From: Brumimicrobium sp041655765 | GTDB taxonomy: Bacteria > Bacteroidota > Bacteroidia > Flavobacteriales_D > Crocinitomicaceae | NCBI GenBank assembly: GCA_041655765.1 | Contig: JBBAEU010000011.1 | Span: 1-64,000 of the forward strand | DNA: 64,000 nucleotides | Direction: 5' to 3' | Shown: one piece after another, positions 8,817-17,180 of the stretch | How positions within the stretch are numbered: the stretch's first letter is position 1 | Layout: the number at the start of each line of letters is the position of its first letter | The notes under the pieces: model-generated | Database searches by the model: none | What the model saw: the letters and a program-made list of their open reading frames with translations, nothing else | Told to the model about the DNA's origin: nothing | Made by a program: the position numbers and the translations under genes

Positions 8817-8918
8817 CGAAAAAAAAGAATTTTTAAGAAATACAATTTGTATTTCTTATAATTATATAGATAGGTAAATTAATTAACAAAGTATATTAAC
8901 AAGTAATAAATATAGAAA

Positions 8919-10106
8919 ATGGCTAAGGAAACATTTACTCGTTCCAAACCACATTTAAACATTGGAACAATCGGACACGTTGACCACGGTAAAACGACTT
9001 TGACGGCTGCTATCTCAAGCGTATTGTCTAAAAAAGGGCTTGCTGAGGCACGTGATTATGAGAAAATTGATAACGCTCCAGAGGAAAGAGAGCGTGGGAT
9101 TACTATTAACACATCTCACATTGAGTATGAGACAGAGAACCGTCACTATGCACACGTTGACTGTCCAGGTCACGCCGACTATGTAAAAAACATGGTTACT
9201 GGTGCTGCTCAAATGGATGGTGCTATCTTGGTTGTTGCTGCAACTGATGGGCCAATGCCTCAAACTCGTGAGCACATCCTTTTAGGACGTCAGGTTGGAG
9301 TTCCAAGAATCGTTGTGTTCTTGAACAAAATGGATTTAGTTGATGACCCAGAATTGTTAGAATTGGTAGAGATGGAAGTAAGAGAGTTACTTTCTTTCTA
9401 TGACTATGATGGAGATAACACTCCTATTATTTCAGGTTCTGCATTAGGTGCTTTAAACGGAGATCCGCAGTTCGAAGATAAAATAATGGAACTTATGGAC
9501 GCTGTTGATTCATACATTGAATTGCCTCCGCGTGATGTTGATAAACCATTCTTAATGCCAGTTGAGGACGTGTTCTCAATTACTGGTCGTGGAACGGTTG
9601 CTACAGGTCGTATCGAGACAGGTGTAATCAATTCAGGTGAGCCAGTTGAGATTTTAGGAATGGGAGACGAAAAGTTAACTTCTACAGTTACTGGTGTTGA
9701 GATGTTCCGTAAGATTCTTGATAGAGGAGAAGCAGGAGACAACGTTGGATTGCTACTAAGAGGTATCGAAAAAAGTGATATCCGTCGTGGTATGGTTATT
9801 TGTAAACCAGGTTCAACAACTCCACATAGTAAATTTAAAGCTGAGATTTACGTTCTTAAAAAAGAAGAAGGTGGACGTCACACTCCATTCCATAACAGAT
9901 ACCGTCCACAGTTTTACTTCCGTACAACTGACGTAACAGGTGAAATTCACCTAGAAGAAGGACGTGATATGGTAATGCCTGGAGATAACGTGTCTATCGA
10001 AGTAGAATTAATCGTTCCAGTAGCAATGGACAAAGGACTTCGTTTTGCTATCCGTGAAGGAGGTAGGACAGTTGGAGCTGGTCAGGTTACTGAAATTATT
10101 GAATAA
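8919..10106 (+). CDS. tuf: Translation elongation factor Tu
   Basis: This 395-residue GTPase delivers aminoacyl-tRNA to the ribosome. The G1 loop is GHVDHGKT (residues about 19-26), G2 includes RGITINTSH, G3 is DCPGHADYV, G4 is NKMD, and domains II and III are complete to the C-terminal GAGQVTEIIE. The length is normal. It lies about 100 bp after tRNA-Thr and 50 bp before tRNA-Trp, in the tRNA-tuf-tRNA-secE order usual for Bacteroidota, and ends in a strong terminator at 10128. Confidence 0.98.
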   Translation: MAKETFTRSKPHLNIGTIGHVDHGKTTLTAAISSVLSKKGLAEARDYEKIDNAPEERERGITINTSHIEYETENRHYAHVDCPGHADYVKNMVTGAAQMDGAILVVAATDGPMPQTREHILLGRQVGVPRIVVFLNKMDLVDDPELLELVEMEVRELLSFYDYDGDNTPIISGSALGALNGDPQFEDKIMELMDAVDSYIELPPRDVDKPFLMPVEDVFSITGRGTVATGRIETGVINSGEPVEILGMGDEKLTSTVTGVEMFRKILDRGEAGDNVGLLLRGIEKSDIRRGMVICKPGSTTPHSKFKAEIYVLKKEEGGRHTPFHNRYRPQFYFRTTDVTGEIHLEEGRDMVMPGDNVSIEVELIVPVAMDKGLRFAIREGGRTVGAGQVTEIIE

Positions 10107-10127
10107 AATAATTTATAGGGGAATATT

Positions 10128-10152
10128 AAGGGGAGTGAAGACTCCCCTTTTT
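10128..10152 (+). terminator. Intrinsic terminator after tuf
   Basis: A perfect 9-bp stem AAGGGGAGT/ACTCCCCTT with GAAG loop (10128-10149) is followed by T's to 10152. It sits 5 bp before tRNA-Trp, so tRNA-Trp and secE need read-through or a separate start. The same U-run could also shape the 5' end of tRNA-Trp. Confidence 0.8.
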
Positions 10153-10157
10153 CCACT

Positions 10158-10230
10158 ACGGGTGTAGCTCAGCTGGTAGAGTAGTGGTCTCCAAAACCAT
10201 TGGTCGTGGGTTCGAATCCTACCACCCGTG
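10158..10230 (+). tRNA. tRNA-Trp (anticodon CCA)
   Basis: Acceptor ACGGGTG (10158-10164) pairs with CACCCGT (10223-10229), with G at 10230 as discriminator. The anticodon loop is CTCCAAA. It sits between tuf and secE, as in other Bacteroidota. Confidence 0.97.
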
Positions 10231-10248
10231 CAAATAAAAAAAAGAATT

Positions 10249-10461
10249 GTGGCTAATATTGTTGAATATTTAAAGGATACCTACAACGAGCTTGTGTATA
10301 AAGTTACATGGCCTACTTGGGCTGAGTTACAAAATAGTACTGTAGTTGTAATTATAGGAACAGTTATCTTTGCTCTTCTAATTGCACTTATGGATTTTGT
10401 GTTTGGTGTAAACCCTGATACCTACTTTTGGAAAGGAATCCTAGGATTAATATATCCATAA
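10249..10461 (+). CDS. secE: Preprotein translocase subunit SecE
   Basis: A single-span SecE of 70 residues reading VANIVEYLKDTYNELVYKVT, then WPTWAEL and a transmembrane helix (VVVIIGTVIFALLIALMDFV). It holds SecY and SecA function in the Sec translocon. I place the start at GTG 10249. The frame can be extended to GTG 10228, but that codon lies inside the acceptor end of tRNA-Trp (10158-10230), so the longer form is unlikely. nusG follows 20 bp downstream, the classic secE-nusG pair. Confidence 0.88.
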   Translation: MANIVEYLKDTYNELVYKVTWPTWAELQNSTVVVIIGTVIFALLIALMDFVFGVNPDTYFWKGILGLIYP

Positions 10462-10481
10462 AATTATAAAAACGATTAACC

Positions 10482-11033
10482 GTGGAGGAAGTTAAAAAGA
10501 GATGGTATGTAGTTCGTGCGATTAGTGGAAAAGAAAATGCCGCTAAGGAGTACTTGGAGATGGAAATCAATCGAATGAAATTGAATGATTTCTTTGGTCA
10601 AATACTCATACCTACTGAAAAAGTTTTCCAGATTCGTAATGGGAAAAAAATTTCTAAAGAAAAAGCATATTTGCCAGGATATATTCTGGTTGAAGCTGCT
10701 TTGGTTGGAGAAGTTCCACACGTGATTAAAAGTATTCCCAATATTATTGGGTTTTTGGGTGCTGAGAAATATGGAGATCCAATGCCAATGAGAAAGTCTG
10801 AAGTAAACAGAATTCTAGGTAAGGTCGATGAGATGTCAGGACACGAAGAGGAGGTGAAAATACCATTTGTGGTAGGTGAGGCAGTGAAGGTTGTTGATGG
10901 TCCTTTTAATAATTTTGATGGAATCATTGAAGAAATCAACGAAGAAAAGAAAAAATTGAAAGTTATGGTAAAAATATTCGGTCGTAAAAATTTGGTCGAA
11001 TTGAGCTATATGCAAGTAGAAAAAGAAAGCTAA
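10482..11033 (+). CDS. nusG: Transcription termination/antitermination protein NusG
   Basis: This 183-residue protein has the N-terminal NGN domain (RWYVVRAISGKENAAKEYLE; KAYLPGYILVEAAL) and a C-terminal KOW domain (FVVGEAVKVVDGPFNNFDG). It binds RNA polymerase beta' and couples transcription to Rho or ribosomes. The start is GTG at 10482. It stands 93 bp upstream of rplK, the normal order. Confidence 0.96.
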   Translation: MEEVKKRWYVVRAISGKENAAKEYLEMEINRMKLNDFFGQILIPTEKVFQIRNGKKISKEKAYLPGYILVEAALVGEVPHVIKSIPNIIGFLGAEKYGDPMPMRKSEVNRILGKVDEMSGHEEEVKIPFVVGEAVKVVDGPFNNFDGIIEEINEEKKKLKVMVKIFGRKNLVELSYMQVEKES

Positions 11034-11126
11034 AATAGCATTTTAACCCGTAGGAGTGGTCGTAGAAAAGATGAATAAAGCTTCCCTTGTCATCCACCAC
11101 GTTTGAACTACACAAATTATAAATAA

Positions 11127-11567
11127 ATGGCTAAAGAAGTAGCAGGATTGATCAAATTACAGATCAGAGGTGGTGCAGCAAACCCTTCCCCGCCTGTTGG
11201 ACCCGCACTTGGTGCGAAAGGTGTCAACATCATGGAGTTTTGTAAGCAGTTTAATGCTCGAACTCAGGATAAGGCTGGAAAGGTGCTTCCTGTTGTTATC
11301 ACAGTTTATGGAGATAAATCATTCGATTTTGTAATAAAAACTCCACCAGCAGCAGTACAACTTATTGATGCATCTAAAATTAAGAAAGGTTCAGCAGAAC
11401 CAAATCGTAACAAAGTTGCAACTGTCACTTGGGATCAAGTGAAAGCAATTGCTGAAGACAAAATGCAAGACTTAAACTGTTTTACAGTTGAATCTGGAAT
11501 GCGTATGGTCGCTGGTACAGCTAGAAGTATGGGTATTAAAATCAAAGGAGAATTTCCTAACAATTAA
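11127..11567 (+). CDS. rplK: 50S ribosomal protein L11
   Basis: 146 residues of L11 form. The GGAANPSPPVGPALGAKGVN loop binds the 23S GTPase centre, and the C-terminal domain reads MRMVAGTARSMGIKIKG. First gene of the rplKAJL block, 11 bp before rplA. The 93-bp spacer after nusG contains a weak GTGGT/ACCAC pairing (11056-11060 with 11096-11100); a regulatory role is unproven. Confidence 0.98.
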   Translation: MAKEVAGLIKLQIRGGAANPSPPVGPALGAKGVNIMEFCKQFNARTQDKAGKVLPVVITVYGDKSFDFVIKTPPAAVQLIDASKIKKGSAEPNRNKVATVTWDQVKAIAEDKMQDLNCFTVESGMRMVAGTARSMGIKIKGEFPNN

Positions 11568-11578
11568 AATCATTAAAC

Positions 11579-12277
11579 ATGGGACGAATTTCTAAAAAAA
11601 GAAAAGAGATACTTGCTAAATTTGATTTGAGCAAAACTTATTCTCTAAGTGAAGCATGTGAGATGGTAAAGGAAATTACCAATGTAAACTTCGATGCTTC
11701 GGTTGATATAAACGTAAGATTAGGGGTTGACCCTAGAAAAGCAAACCAAATGGTTAGAGGAACTGTGGCTTTACCTCACGGAACTGGAAAGGATGTACGC
11801 GTTTTGGTATTGTGTACACCTGATAAAGAAGAAGAGGCAAGAGCAGCAGGGGCTGATCACGTAGGTTTAGATGATTACGTTGAGAAAATTAAAGGAGGAT
11901 GGACAGATATTGATGTGATTATCACTATGCCATCTGTAATGGGTAAGGTTGGTGCTTTAGGTCGTGTTTTAGGACCAAGAGGATTGATGCCAAACCCAAA
12001 AACTGGTACTGTAACAATGGACGTAGCAAAAGCGGTTCAAGAGGTGAAAGCAGGTAAAATAGATTTCCGTGTTGATAAATATGGTATTGTTCATTCTAAT
12101 ATTGCAAAAGCTTCTTTTGAAGGAAGTAAAATTAAAGACAATGCCAAAGAATTAATCGCCACGTTAATCAAAATGAAACCTACGGCAGCTAAAGGAACTT
12201 ATATTAGAAGTGTTTTCATAAGCTCTACTATGAGTCCCAGTATCCAAATTGATGCAAAATCTATTGTTGACGCTTAA
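11579..12277 (+). CDS. rplA: 50S ribosomal protein L1
   Basis: 232 residues. Signature regions are RLGVDPRKANQMVRGTVALP, MPSVMGKVGALGRVLGPRGL and MPNPKTGTVTMDVAKAV. L1 forms the mobile stalk at the E site and in many bacteria represses its own operon. Length is normal. It is 11 bp from rplK and 11 bp from rplJ. Confidence 0.98.
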   Translation: MGRISKKRKEILAKFDLSKTYSLSEACEMVKEITNVNFDASVDINVRLGVDPRKANQMVRGTVALPHGTGKDVRVLVLCTPDKEEEARAAGADHVGLDDYVEKIKGGWTDIDVIITMPSVMGKVGALGRVLGPRGLMPNPKTGTVTMDVAKAVQEVKAGKIDFRVDKYGIVHSNIAKASFEGSKIKDNAKELIATLIKMKPTAAKGTYIRSVFISSTMSPSIQIDAKSIVDA

Positions 12278-12288
12278 AAAATTTAGTT

Positions 12289-12810
12289 ATGAATAGAGAA
12301 GAAAAAGCGCAGTACATTGATACATTAACAGAACAGTTGAACGAAGCTGGAATATTTTATTTGGCTGATACATCTGAATTGACAGTTGAAAATATTAACA
12401 ACTTAAGAAGAAGATGTTTCAACCAAGGAATTACTCTAAAGGTTGTTAAAAACGCTCTTTTGGCTAAAGCTATAGAGAGAGTTGAAGGCAAAGGACTTGA
12501 AGAATTAACAAGTGTTTTGTCTGGACCAACTTCAATCATGTTCTCGGAAGTGGGAAATGCGCCTGCTAAAGTGATCAAAGAATTCCGCAAAAAGAACGAT
12601 AAACCTGTTCTGAAAGCAGCTTATATTGAAGAAGCAATTTACATTGGTGATGAGCATCTTGAAGCATTAACTGCAATTAAGAGCAAGGAAGAGCTTATCG
12701 GAGATATTATCTTATTGTTACAAAGTCCAGCTAAAAATGTTGTGTCTGGTCTTAAAGGACAAGGAGGTAAAATTGCAGGAATCCTTAAAACGCTCTCAGA
12801 AAGAGCATAA
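12289..12810 (+). CDS. rplJ: 50S ribosomal protein L10
   Basis: 173 residues with the L10 N-terminal globular domain (LTEQLNEAGIFYLADTSELT; LRRRCFNQGITLKVVKNALL) and a C-terminal helix that carries L7/L12 dimers. Gene order rplK-rplA-rplJ-rplL supports the call. Confidence 0.97.
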   Translation: MNREEKAQYIDTLTEQLNEAGIFYLADTSELTVENINNLRRRCFNQGITLKVVKNALLAKAIERVEGKGLEELTSVLSGPTSIMFSEVGNAPAKVIKEFRKKNDKPVLKAAYIEEAIYIGDEHLEALTAIKSKEELIGDIILLLQSPAKNVVSGLKGQGGKIAGILKTLSERA

Positions 12811-12852
12811 ATTTTTATTAATTAATTTAGAACCTTTTTAAAAATAAATAAA

Positions 12853-13227
12853 ATGGCAGAAGTAAAAGAAATCGCTGAAACATTAGTTAACCTTACAGTA
12901 AAAGAAGTTAACGAACTTGCAGAAATCCTTAAAAATGAGTACGGTATTGAACCTGCTGCTGCAGCTGTTGCTGTTGCTGCTGGTGGTGCTGCTGGAGGAG
13001 ATGATGCATCTGAAAAAACAGAGTTTGACGTAATCCTTAAAGCAGCTGGTGGTAGTAAATTGGCAGTTGTTAAATTGGTTAAAGATTTAACTGGATTAGG
13101 ATTAAAAGAAGCTAAGGAATTAGTTGATGGTGCACCTGCTCCAATTAAGGAGGGTGTATCTAAAGACGAAGCAGAAGGCCTTAAATCTTCATTAGAGGAG
13201 GCTGGAGCTGAAGTTGAAATTAAGTAG
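12853..13227 (+). CDS. rplL: 50S ribosomal protein L7/L12
   Basis: 124 residues: an N-terminal dimerisation helix (VKEIAETLVNLTVKEVNELA), an Ala/Gly hinge at about 35-50, and a C-terminal domain binding translation factors (FDVILKAAGGSKLAVVKLVK; GLGLKEAKELVDGAP). The acidic stalk protein is complete. A terminator-like hairpin at 13243 follows before rpoB. Confidence 0.98.
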   Translation: MAEVKEIAETLVNLTVKEVNELAEILKNEYGIEPAAAAVAVAAGGAAGGDDASEKTEFDVILKAAGGSKLAVVKLVKDLTGLGLKEAKELVDGAPAPIKEGVSKDEAEGLKSSLEEAGAEVEIK

Positions 13228-13242
13228 TATTTATACTATTAC

Positions 13243-13287
13243 ACAGCAAGGGCATCCTCTATTTTGGGGTTGCCTTGTGCTGTTTTT
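13243..13287 (+). terminator. Hairpin/attenuator between rplL and rpoB
   Basis: ACAGCA (13243-13248) pairs with TGCTGT (13278-13283). AGGGCA (13249-13254) pairs with TGCCTT (13271-13276), with one G-U pair and a bulged G at 13277. A T-run follows. In other bacteria a partial terminator here tunes rpoBC relative to the ribosomal genes; that role is inferred. Confidence 0.65.
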
Positions 13288-13334
13288 ATACGTTTATAAC
13301 GTAAAGTTCTTTTTTCTAATAAAAATTTATTGGC

Positions 13335-16300
13335 TTGGCAACAACAAAAAATACCTCGAATAGAATTAACTTTGGTTCCGTTAAGAACCAATACGAATAT
13401 CCAGATTTTCTAGATATTCAATTGAAATCGTTTCAAGAGTTTTTTCAATTAGAAACAACTCCGGAAAATCGTGAAAAAGAAGGACTCTTTAAAGTTTTTT
13501 CGGAAAATTTCCCTATTACTGATACTAGAAACCAATTTGTTTTGGAGTTCTTGGATTACTTTATTGACCCACCGCGTTACTCTATCGAAGAGTGTATCGA
13601 ACGTGGTTTGACATACAGTGTTCCACTGAAAGCAAAACTTAAATTATATTGTACAGATCCTGAACATGAGGACTTTGAAACAATTGTTCAAGATGTTTAT
13701 TTAGGTACAATTCCATACATGACACCCAAAGGGTCGTTCGTTGTTAATGGTGCAGAAAGAGTTATTGTTTCACAGTTACACCGTTCCCCTGGTGTTTTCT
13801 TTGGACAATCTCGTCACTCAAATGGTACAAAATTGTATTCAGCAAGAATCATTCCTTTTAAAGGTTCTTGGATTGAATTTACAACAGATATAAATAATGT
13901 CATGTATGCATACATTGACAGAAAGAAAAAACTTCCAGTAACCACTCTTTTTAGAGCAATCGGTTACGAAAGTGATAAAGAAATTCTAGAAATTTTCGGC
14001 CTCGCTGAAGAAGTTAAGGTTAATAAAACAAACCTTAAAAAAGCAGTCGGTAGAAAATTAGCGGCAAGGGTTCTTAAATCTTGGTTTGAAGATTTTGGAG
14101 ATGCCGATACTGGAGAGGTTGTATCCATCGAAAGAACAGAAGTTATCTTAGATCGTGATACCATCCTCGAAAAAGAAGATATTGATAAAGTTGTCGATTC
14201 AGGTGTGAAAACAATTATGCTTCATAAAGAAGATGTTTATAGCGCAGACGCAACAATTATTTATAATACTTTACAAAAAGATACAGCCAACTCTGAAAAA
14301 GAAGCTGTTGAAGTTATTTATCGTCAATTAAGAAGCGCAGAGCCACCTGATATTGAAACTGCTCGTAGCGTTTTTGATAAATTATTCTTCTCAGATTCAA
14401 GATACGACCTTGGTGAGGTTGGTCGTTTCAGAATTAACAAGAAATTGAAAAACTCAGAGGATGAGGACTCTAGAGTACTTACAAAATCTGACATTATTTC
14501 AATTGTTAAATACCTAATTGAACTTGTCAACTCTAAAGCAGAAGTTGATGATATTGATCACCTTTCTAATCGTCGTGTTAGAACTGTGGGTGAACAATTA
14601 TTTAACCAATTTGGTGTTGGATTGGCAAGAATGGCACGTACAATTCGTGAAAGAATGAACGTAAGAGATAACGAAGTGTTTACGCCTATCGATTTGATTA
14701 ATGCAAAAACATTGTCTTCTGTTATTAACTCATTCTTTGGTACTAACCAATTGTCTCAATTTATGGATCAAACGAATCCTCTTGCTGAGGTGACTCATAA
14801 ACGTCGTTTCTCTGCATTGGGACCTGGTGGTTTATCAAGAGAACGTGCCGGATTTGAGGTGCGTGACGTTCACTATACTCACTACGGAAGATTGTGTACA
14901 ATTGAAACACCAGAGGGACCAAATATTGGATTGATTTCATCTCTTTGTGTCTTCGCTAAAGTAAATAAACTAGGGTTTATTGAAACGCCTTATCGAAAAG
15001 TTGAAAATGGAGTTGTTAAACTATATGAGGACCCAGTTTATCTTACTGCTGAAGAAGAGGACAATTTGATGATTGCCCAAGCAAATACACCGCTTACAGA
15101 TAAAGGAGAATTCTTAGAAGACACCGTTAAAGCAAGAGAAGAAAGTGAATTTCCTTTGGTAACTCCAAGTGAAATAAATCTAATTGATGTTGGAGCAAAC
15201 CAAATTGCATCAATTGCAGCTTCTTCAATTCCTTTCTTAGAACATAATGACGCAAACCGTGCCCTAATGGGATCTAACATGCAGCGTCAAGCTTTACCTT
15301 TACTAAAGCCACAAGCTCCAATTGTGGGTACAGGTATCGAAAGATTGGTGGCTAAAGATTCAAGGGTATTAATTAATGCAGAAGGTGATGGTGTTGTTGA
15401 GTATGTTGATGCCGATAAGATTATCATTAAGTATAAATTATCGAAAGAAGATGAAATGGTTTCTTTCAATGGTGATACTAAAACATACGAATTAACGAAA
15501 TTTAAGAAAACAAACCAAGGTTCTGTTGTCAACCTTAAACCTATCGTTAAGAAAGGTGATGAAGTTGAAAAAGGACAAGTGCTTTGTGAAGGATATGCAA
15601 CTGAAAATGGTGAATTGGCTTTGGGTCAAAACATGAAAGTTGCTTTCATGCCTTGGAAAGGTTACAACTATGAGGATGCGATCGTAATTTCAGAACGCGT
15701 TGTGAGAGATGACATATTTACTTCACTCCATATAGATGAATATTTATTAGAAGTTCGTGATACGAAAAGAGGAATGGAAGAGTTAACTTCTGATATTCCA
15801 AACGTAAGCGAAGAGGCTACTAAAAATCTTGATGAGAATGGACTTATCAGAATTGGTGCTGAAGTAAAAGAAGGTGATATCCTAATCGGTAAAATTACTC
15901 CAAAAGGAGAAACTGACCCTTCTCCAGAGGAGAAACTTCTGCGTGCAATCTTTGGTGATAAAGCTGGAGACGTGAAAGATGCTTCTTTAAAAGTTGGACC
16001 AGCAGTAGAAGGAGTAGTTGTTGATAAAAAATTATTTTCAAGAGCGGTTAAGGATAGAAAACAAAAGGCCAAAGATAAACCAGTTTTAGAAAACCTTGAA
16101 GCAGAATTCAAAAAAGAGCTTGATGAATTAAAAGGAGTTCTTGTTAAAAAACTTATTGAAATTCTCGGTGATAAAAAATCTGAAGGTGTTACTAATAACT
16201 TTAGAGAGGTTATTATCAAAAAAGGCTCGAAATTTTCTGAAAAGGCTTTAAATGCTATAGATTATTCTATCGTTAATCCAGCAGAATGGACAACTGATAA

Positions 16301-17147
16301 GAAAACAAATAGTTTGATACAAAGAGTAATTCACAATTTCACAATTAAATCAAATGATTTATTAGGAAATTACCAACGTAGGAAGTTCCATATTTCTGTA
16401 GGAGATGAATTGCCAACAGGTATCATTAAACTTGCTAAGGTTTATTTAGCGAAGAAAAGAAAGTTAAAAGTAGGAGATAAGATGGCTGGTCGTCATGGTA
16501 ACAAAGGTATTGTAGCTAATATCGTTCGTGATGAAGATATGCCATTCTTAGAAGATGGAACGCCAGTAGATATCGTTCTTAACCCATTAGGGGTACCTTC
16601 TCGTATGAACTTGGGTCAAATCTATGAAACAGTTCTCGGATGGGCAGGACAAAAACTGGGTGTGAAGTTTGCTACTCCAATTTTTGATGGTGCTGAACCT
16701 ATTGAAGTTGCAGAGTATTGCGATAAAGCAGGTATTCCGCGTTGGGGTAAGACACATTTATACGACGGTGGAACAGGTGAACGCTTTGATCAACCAGCAA
16801 CTGTGGGTGTAATTTATATGCTTAAATTATCTCACATGGTAGATGATAAAATGCACGCACGTTCGATTGGTCCATACTCATTAATTACTCAACAACCTTT
16901 AGGTGGTAAAGCCTTATTTGGTGGTCAGAGATTTGGTGAAATGGAGGTGTGGGCGCTTGAGGCATTTGGAGCATCAAATATTCTACAAGAAATTTTAACG
17001 GTTAAATCTGATGATGTAAACGGTAGAGCGAAAACATACGAAGCTATTGTTAAAGGTGATAACCTTCCGAAACCAGGTATCCCAGAATCATTTAATGTTC
17101 TTTTACATGAATTGAAAGGATTAGGATTAAATGTTACATTGGATTAA
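13335..17147 (+). CDS. rpoB: DNA-directed RNA polymerase subunit beta
   Basis: 1270 residues, normal for Bacteroidota RpoB. Conserved blocks include the rifampicin region (FFGTNQLSQFMDQTNPLAEV then HKRRFSALGPGGLSRERAGF), GYNYEDAIVISERV, KMAGRHGNKGIVANIV, and the C-terminal GGQRFGEMEVWALEAFGA. The start is TTG at 13335 (ATTKNTSNRINFG); no in-frame ATG is closer to the expected N-terminus. The RIF-region residues look wild type for the family (Q, D, H and S positions present). rpoC starts 33 bp downstream. Confidence 0.97.
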   Translation: MATTKNTSNRINFGSVKNQYEYPDFLDIQLKSFQEFFQLETTPENREKEGLFKVFSENFPITDTRNQFVLEFLDYFIDPPRYSIEECIERGLTYSVPLKAKLKLYCTDPEHEDFETIVQDVYLGTIPYMTPKGSFVVNGAERVIVSQLHRSPGVFFGQSRHSNGTKLYSARIIPFKGSWIEFTTDINNVMYAYIDRKKKLPVTTLFRAIGYESDKEILEIFGLAEEVKVNKTNLKKAVGRKLAARVLKSWFEDFGDADTGEVVSIERTEVILDRDTILEKEDIDKVVDSGVKTIMLHKEDVYSADATIIYNTLQKDTANSEKEAVEVIYRQLRSAEPPDIETARSVFDKLFFSDSRYDLGEVGRFRINKKLKNSEDEDSRVLTKSDIISIVKYLIELVNSKAEVDDIDHLSNRRVRTVGEQLFNQFGVGLARMARTIRERMNVRDNEVFTPIDLINAKTLSSVINSFFGTNQLSQFMDQTNPLAEVTHKRRFSALGPGGLSRERAGFEVRDVHYTHYGRLCTIETPEGPNIGLISSLCVFAKVNKLGFIETPYRKVENGVVKLYEDPVYLTAEEEDNLMIAQANTPLTDKGEFLEDTVKAREESEFPLVTPSEINLIDVGANQIASIAASSIPFLEHNDANRALMGSNMQRQALPLLKPQAPIVGTGIERLVAKDSRVLINAEGDGVVEYVDADKIIIKYKLSKEDEMVSFNGDTKTYELTKFKKTNQGSVVNLKPIVKKGDEVEKGQVLCEGYATENGELALGQNMKVAFMPWKGYNYEDAIVISERVVRDDIFTSLHIDEYLLEVRDTKRGMEELTSDIPNVSEEATKNLDENGLIRIGAEVKEGDILIGKITPKGETDPSPEEKLLRAIFGDKAGDVKDASLKVGPAVEGVVVDKKLFSRAVKDRKQKAKDKPVLENLEAEFKKELDELKGVLVKKLIEILGDKKSEGVTNNFREVIIKKGSKFSEKALNAIDYSIVNPAEWTTDKKTNSLIQRVIHNFTIKSNDLLGNYQRRKFHISVGDELPTGIIKLAKVYLAKKRKLKVGDKMAGRHGNKGIVANIVRDEDMPFLEDGTPVDIVLNPLGVPSRMNLGQIYETVLGWAGQKLGVKFATPIFDGAEPIEVAEYCDKAGIPRWGKTHLYDGGTGERFDQPATVGVIYMLKLSHMVDDKMHARSIGPYSLITQQPLGGKALFGGQRFGEMEVWALEAFGASNILQEILTVKSDDVNGRAKTYEAIVKGDNLPKPGIPESFNVLLHELKGLGLNVTLD

Positions 17148-17180
17148 ACAAGTTGTTATTAATTAGAAAATAATTTAAAA

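Noticed and set aside
11034..11126. Possible L1/L11 control site before rplK
   Set aside because: Only a 5-bp GTGGT/ACCAC pairing is visible; too weak to claim an operator.
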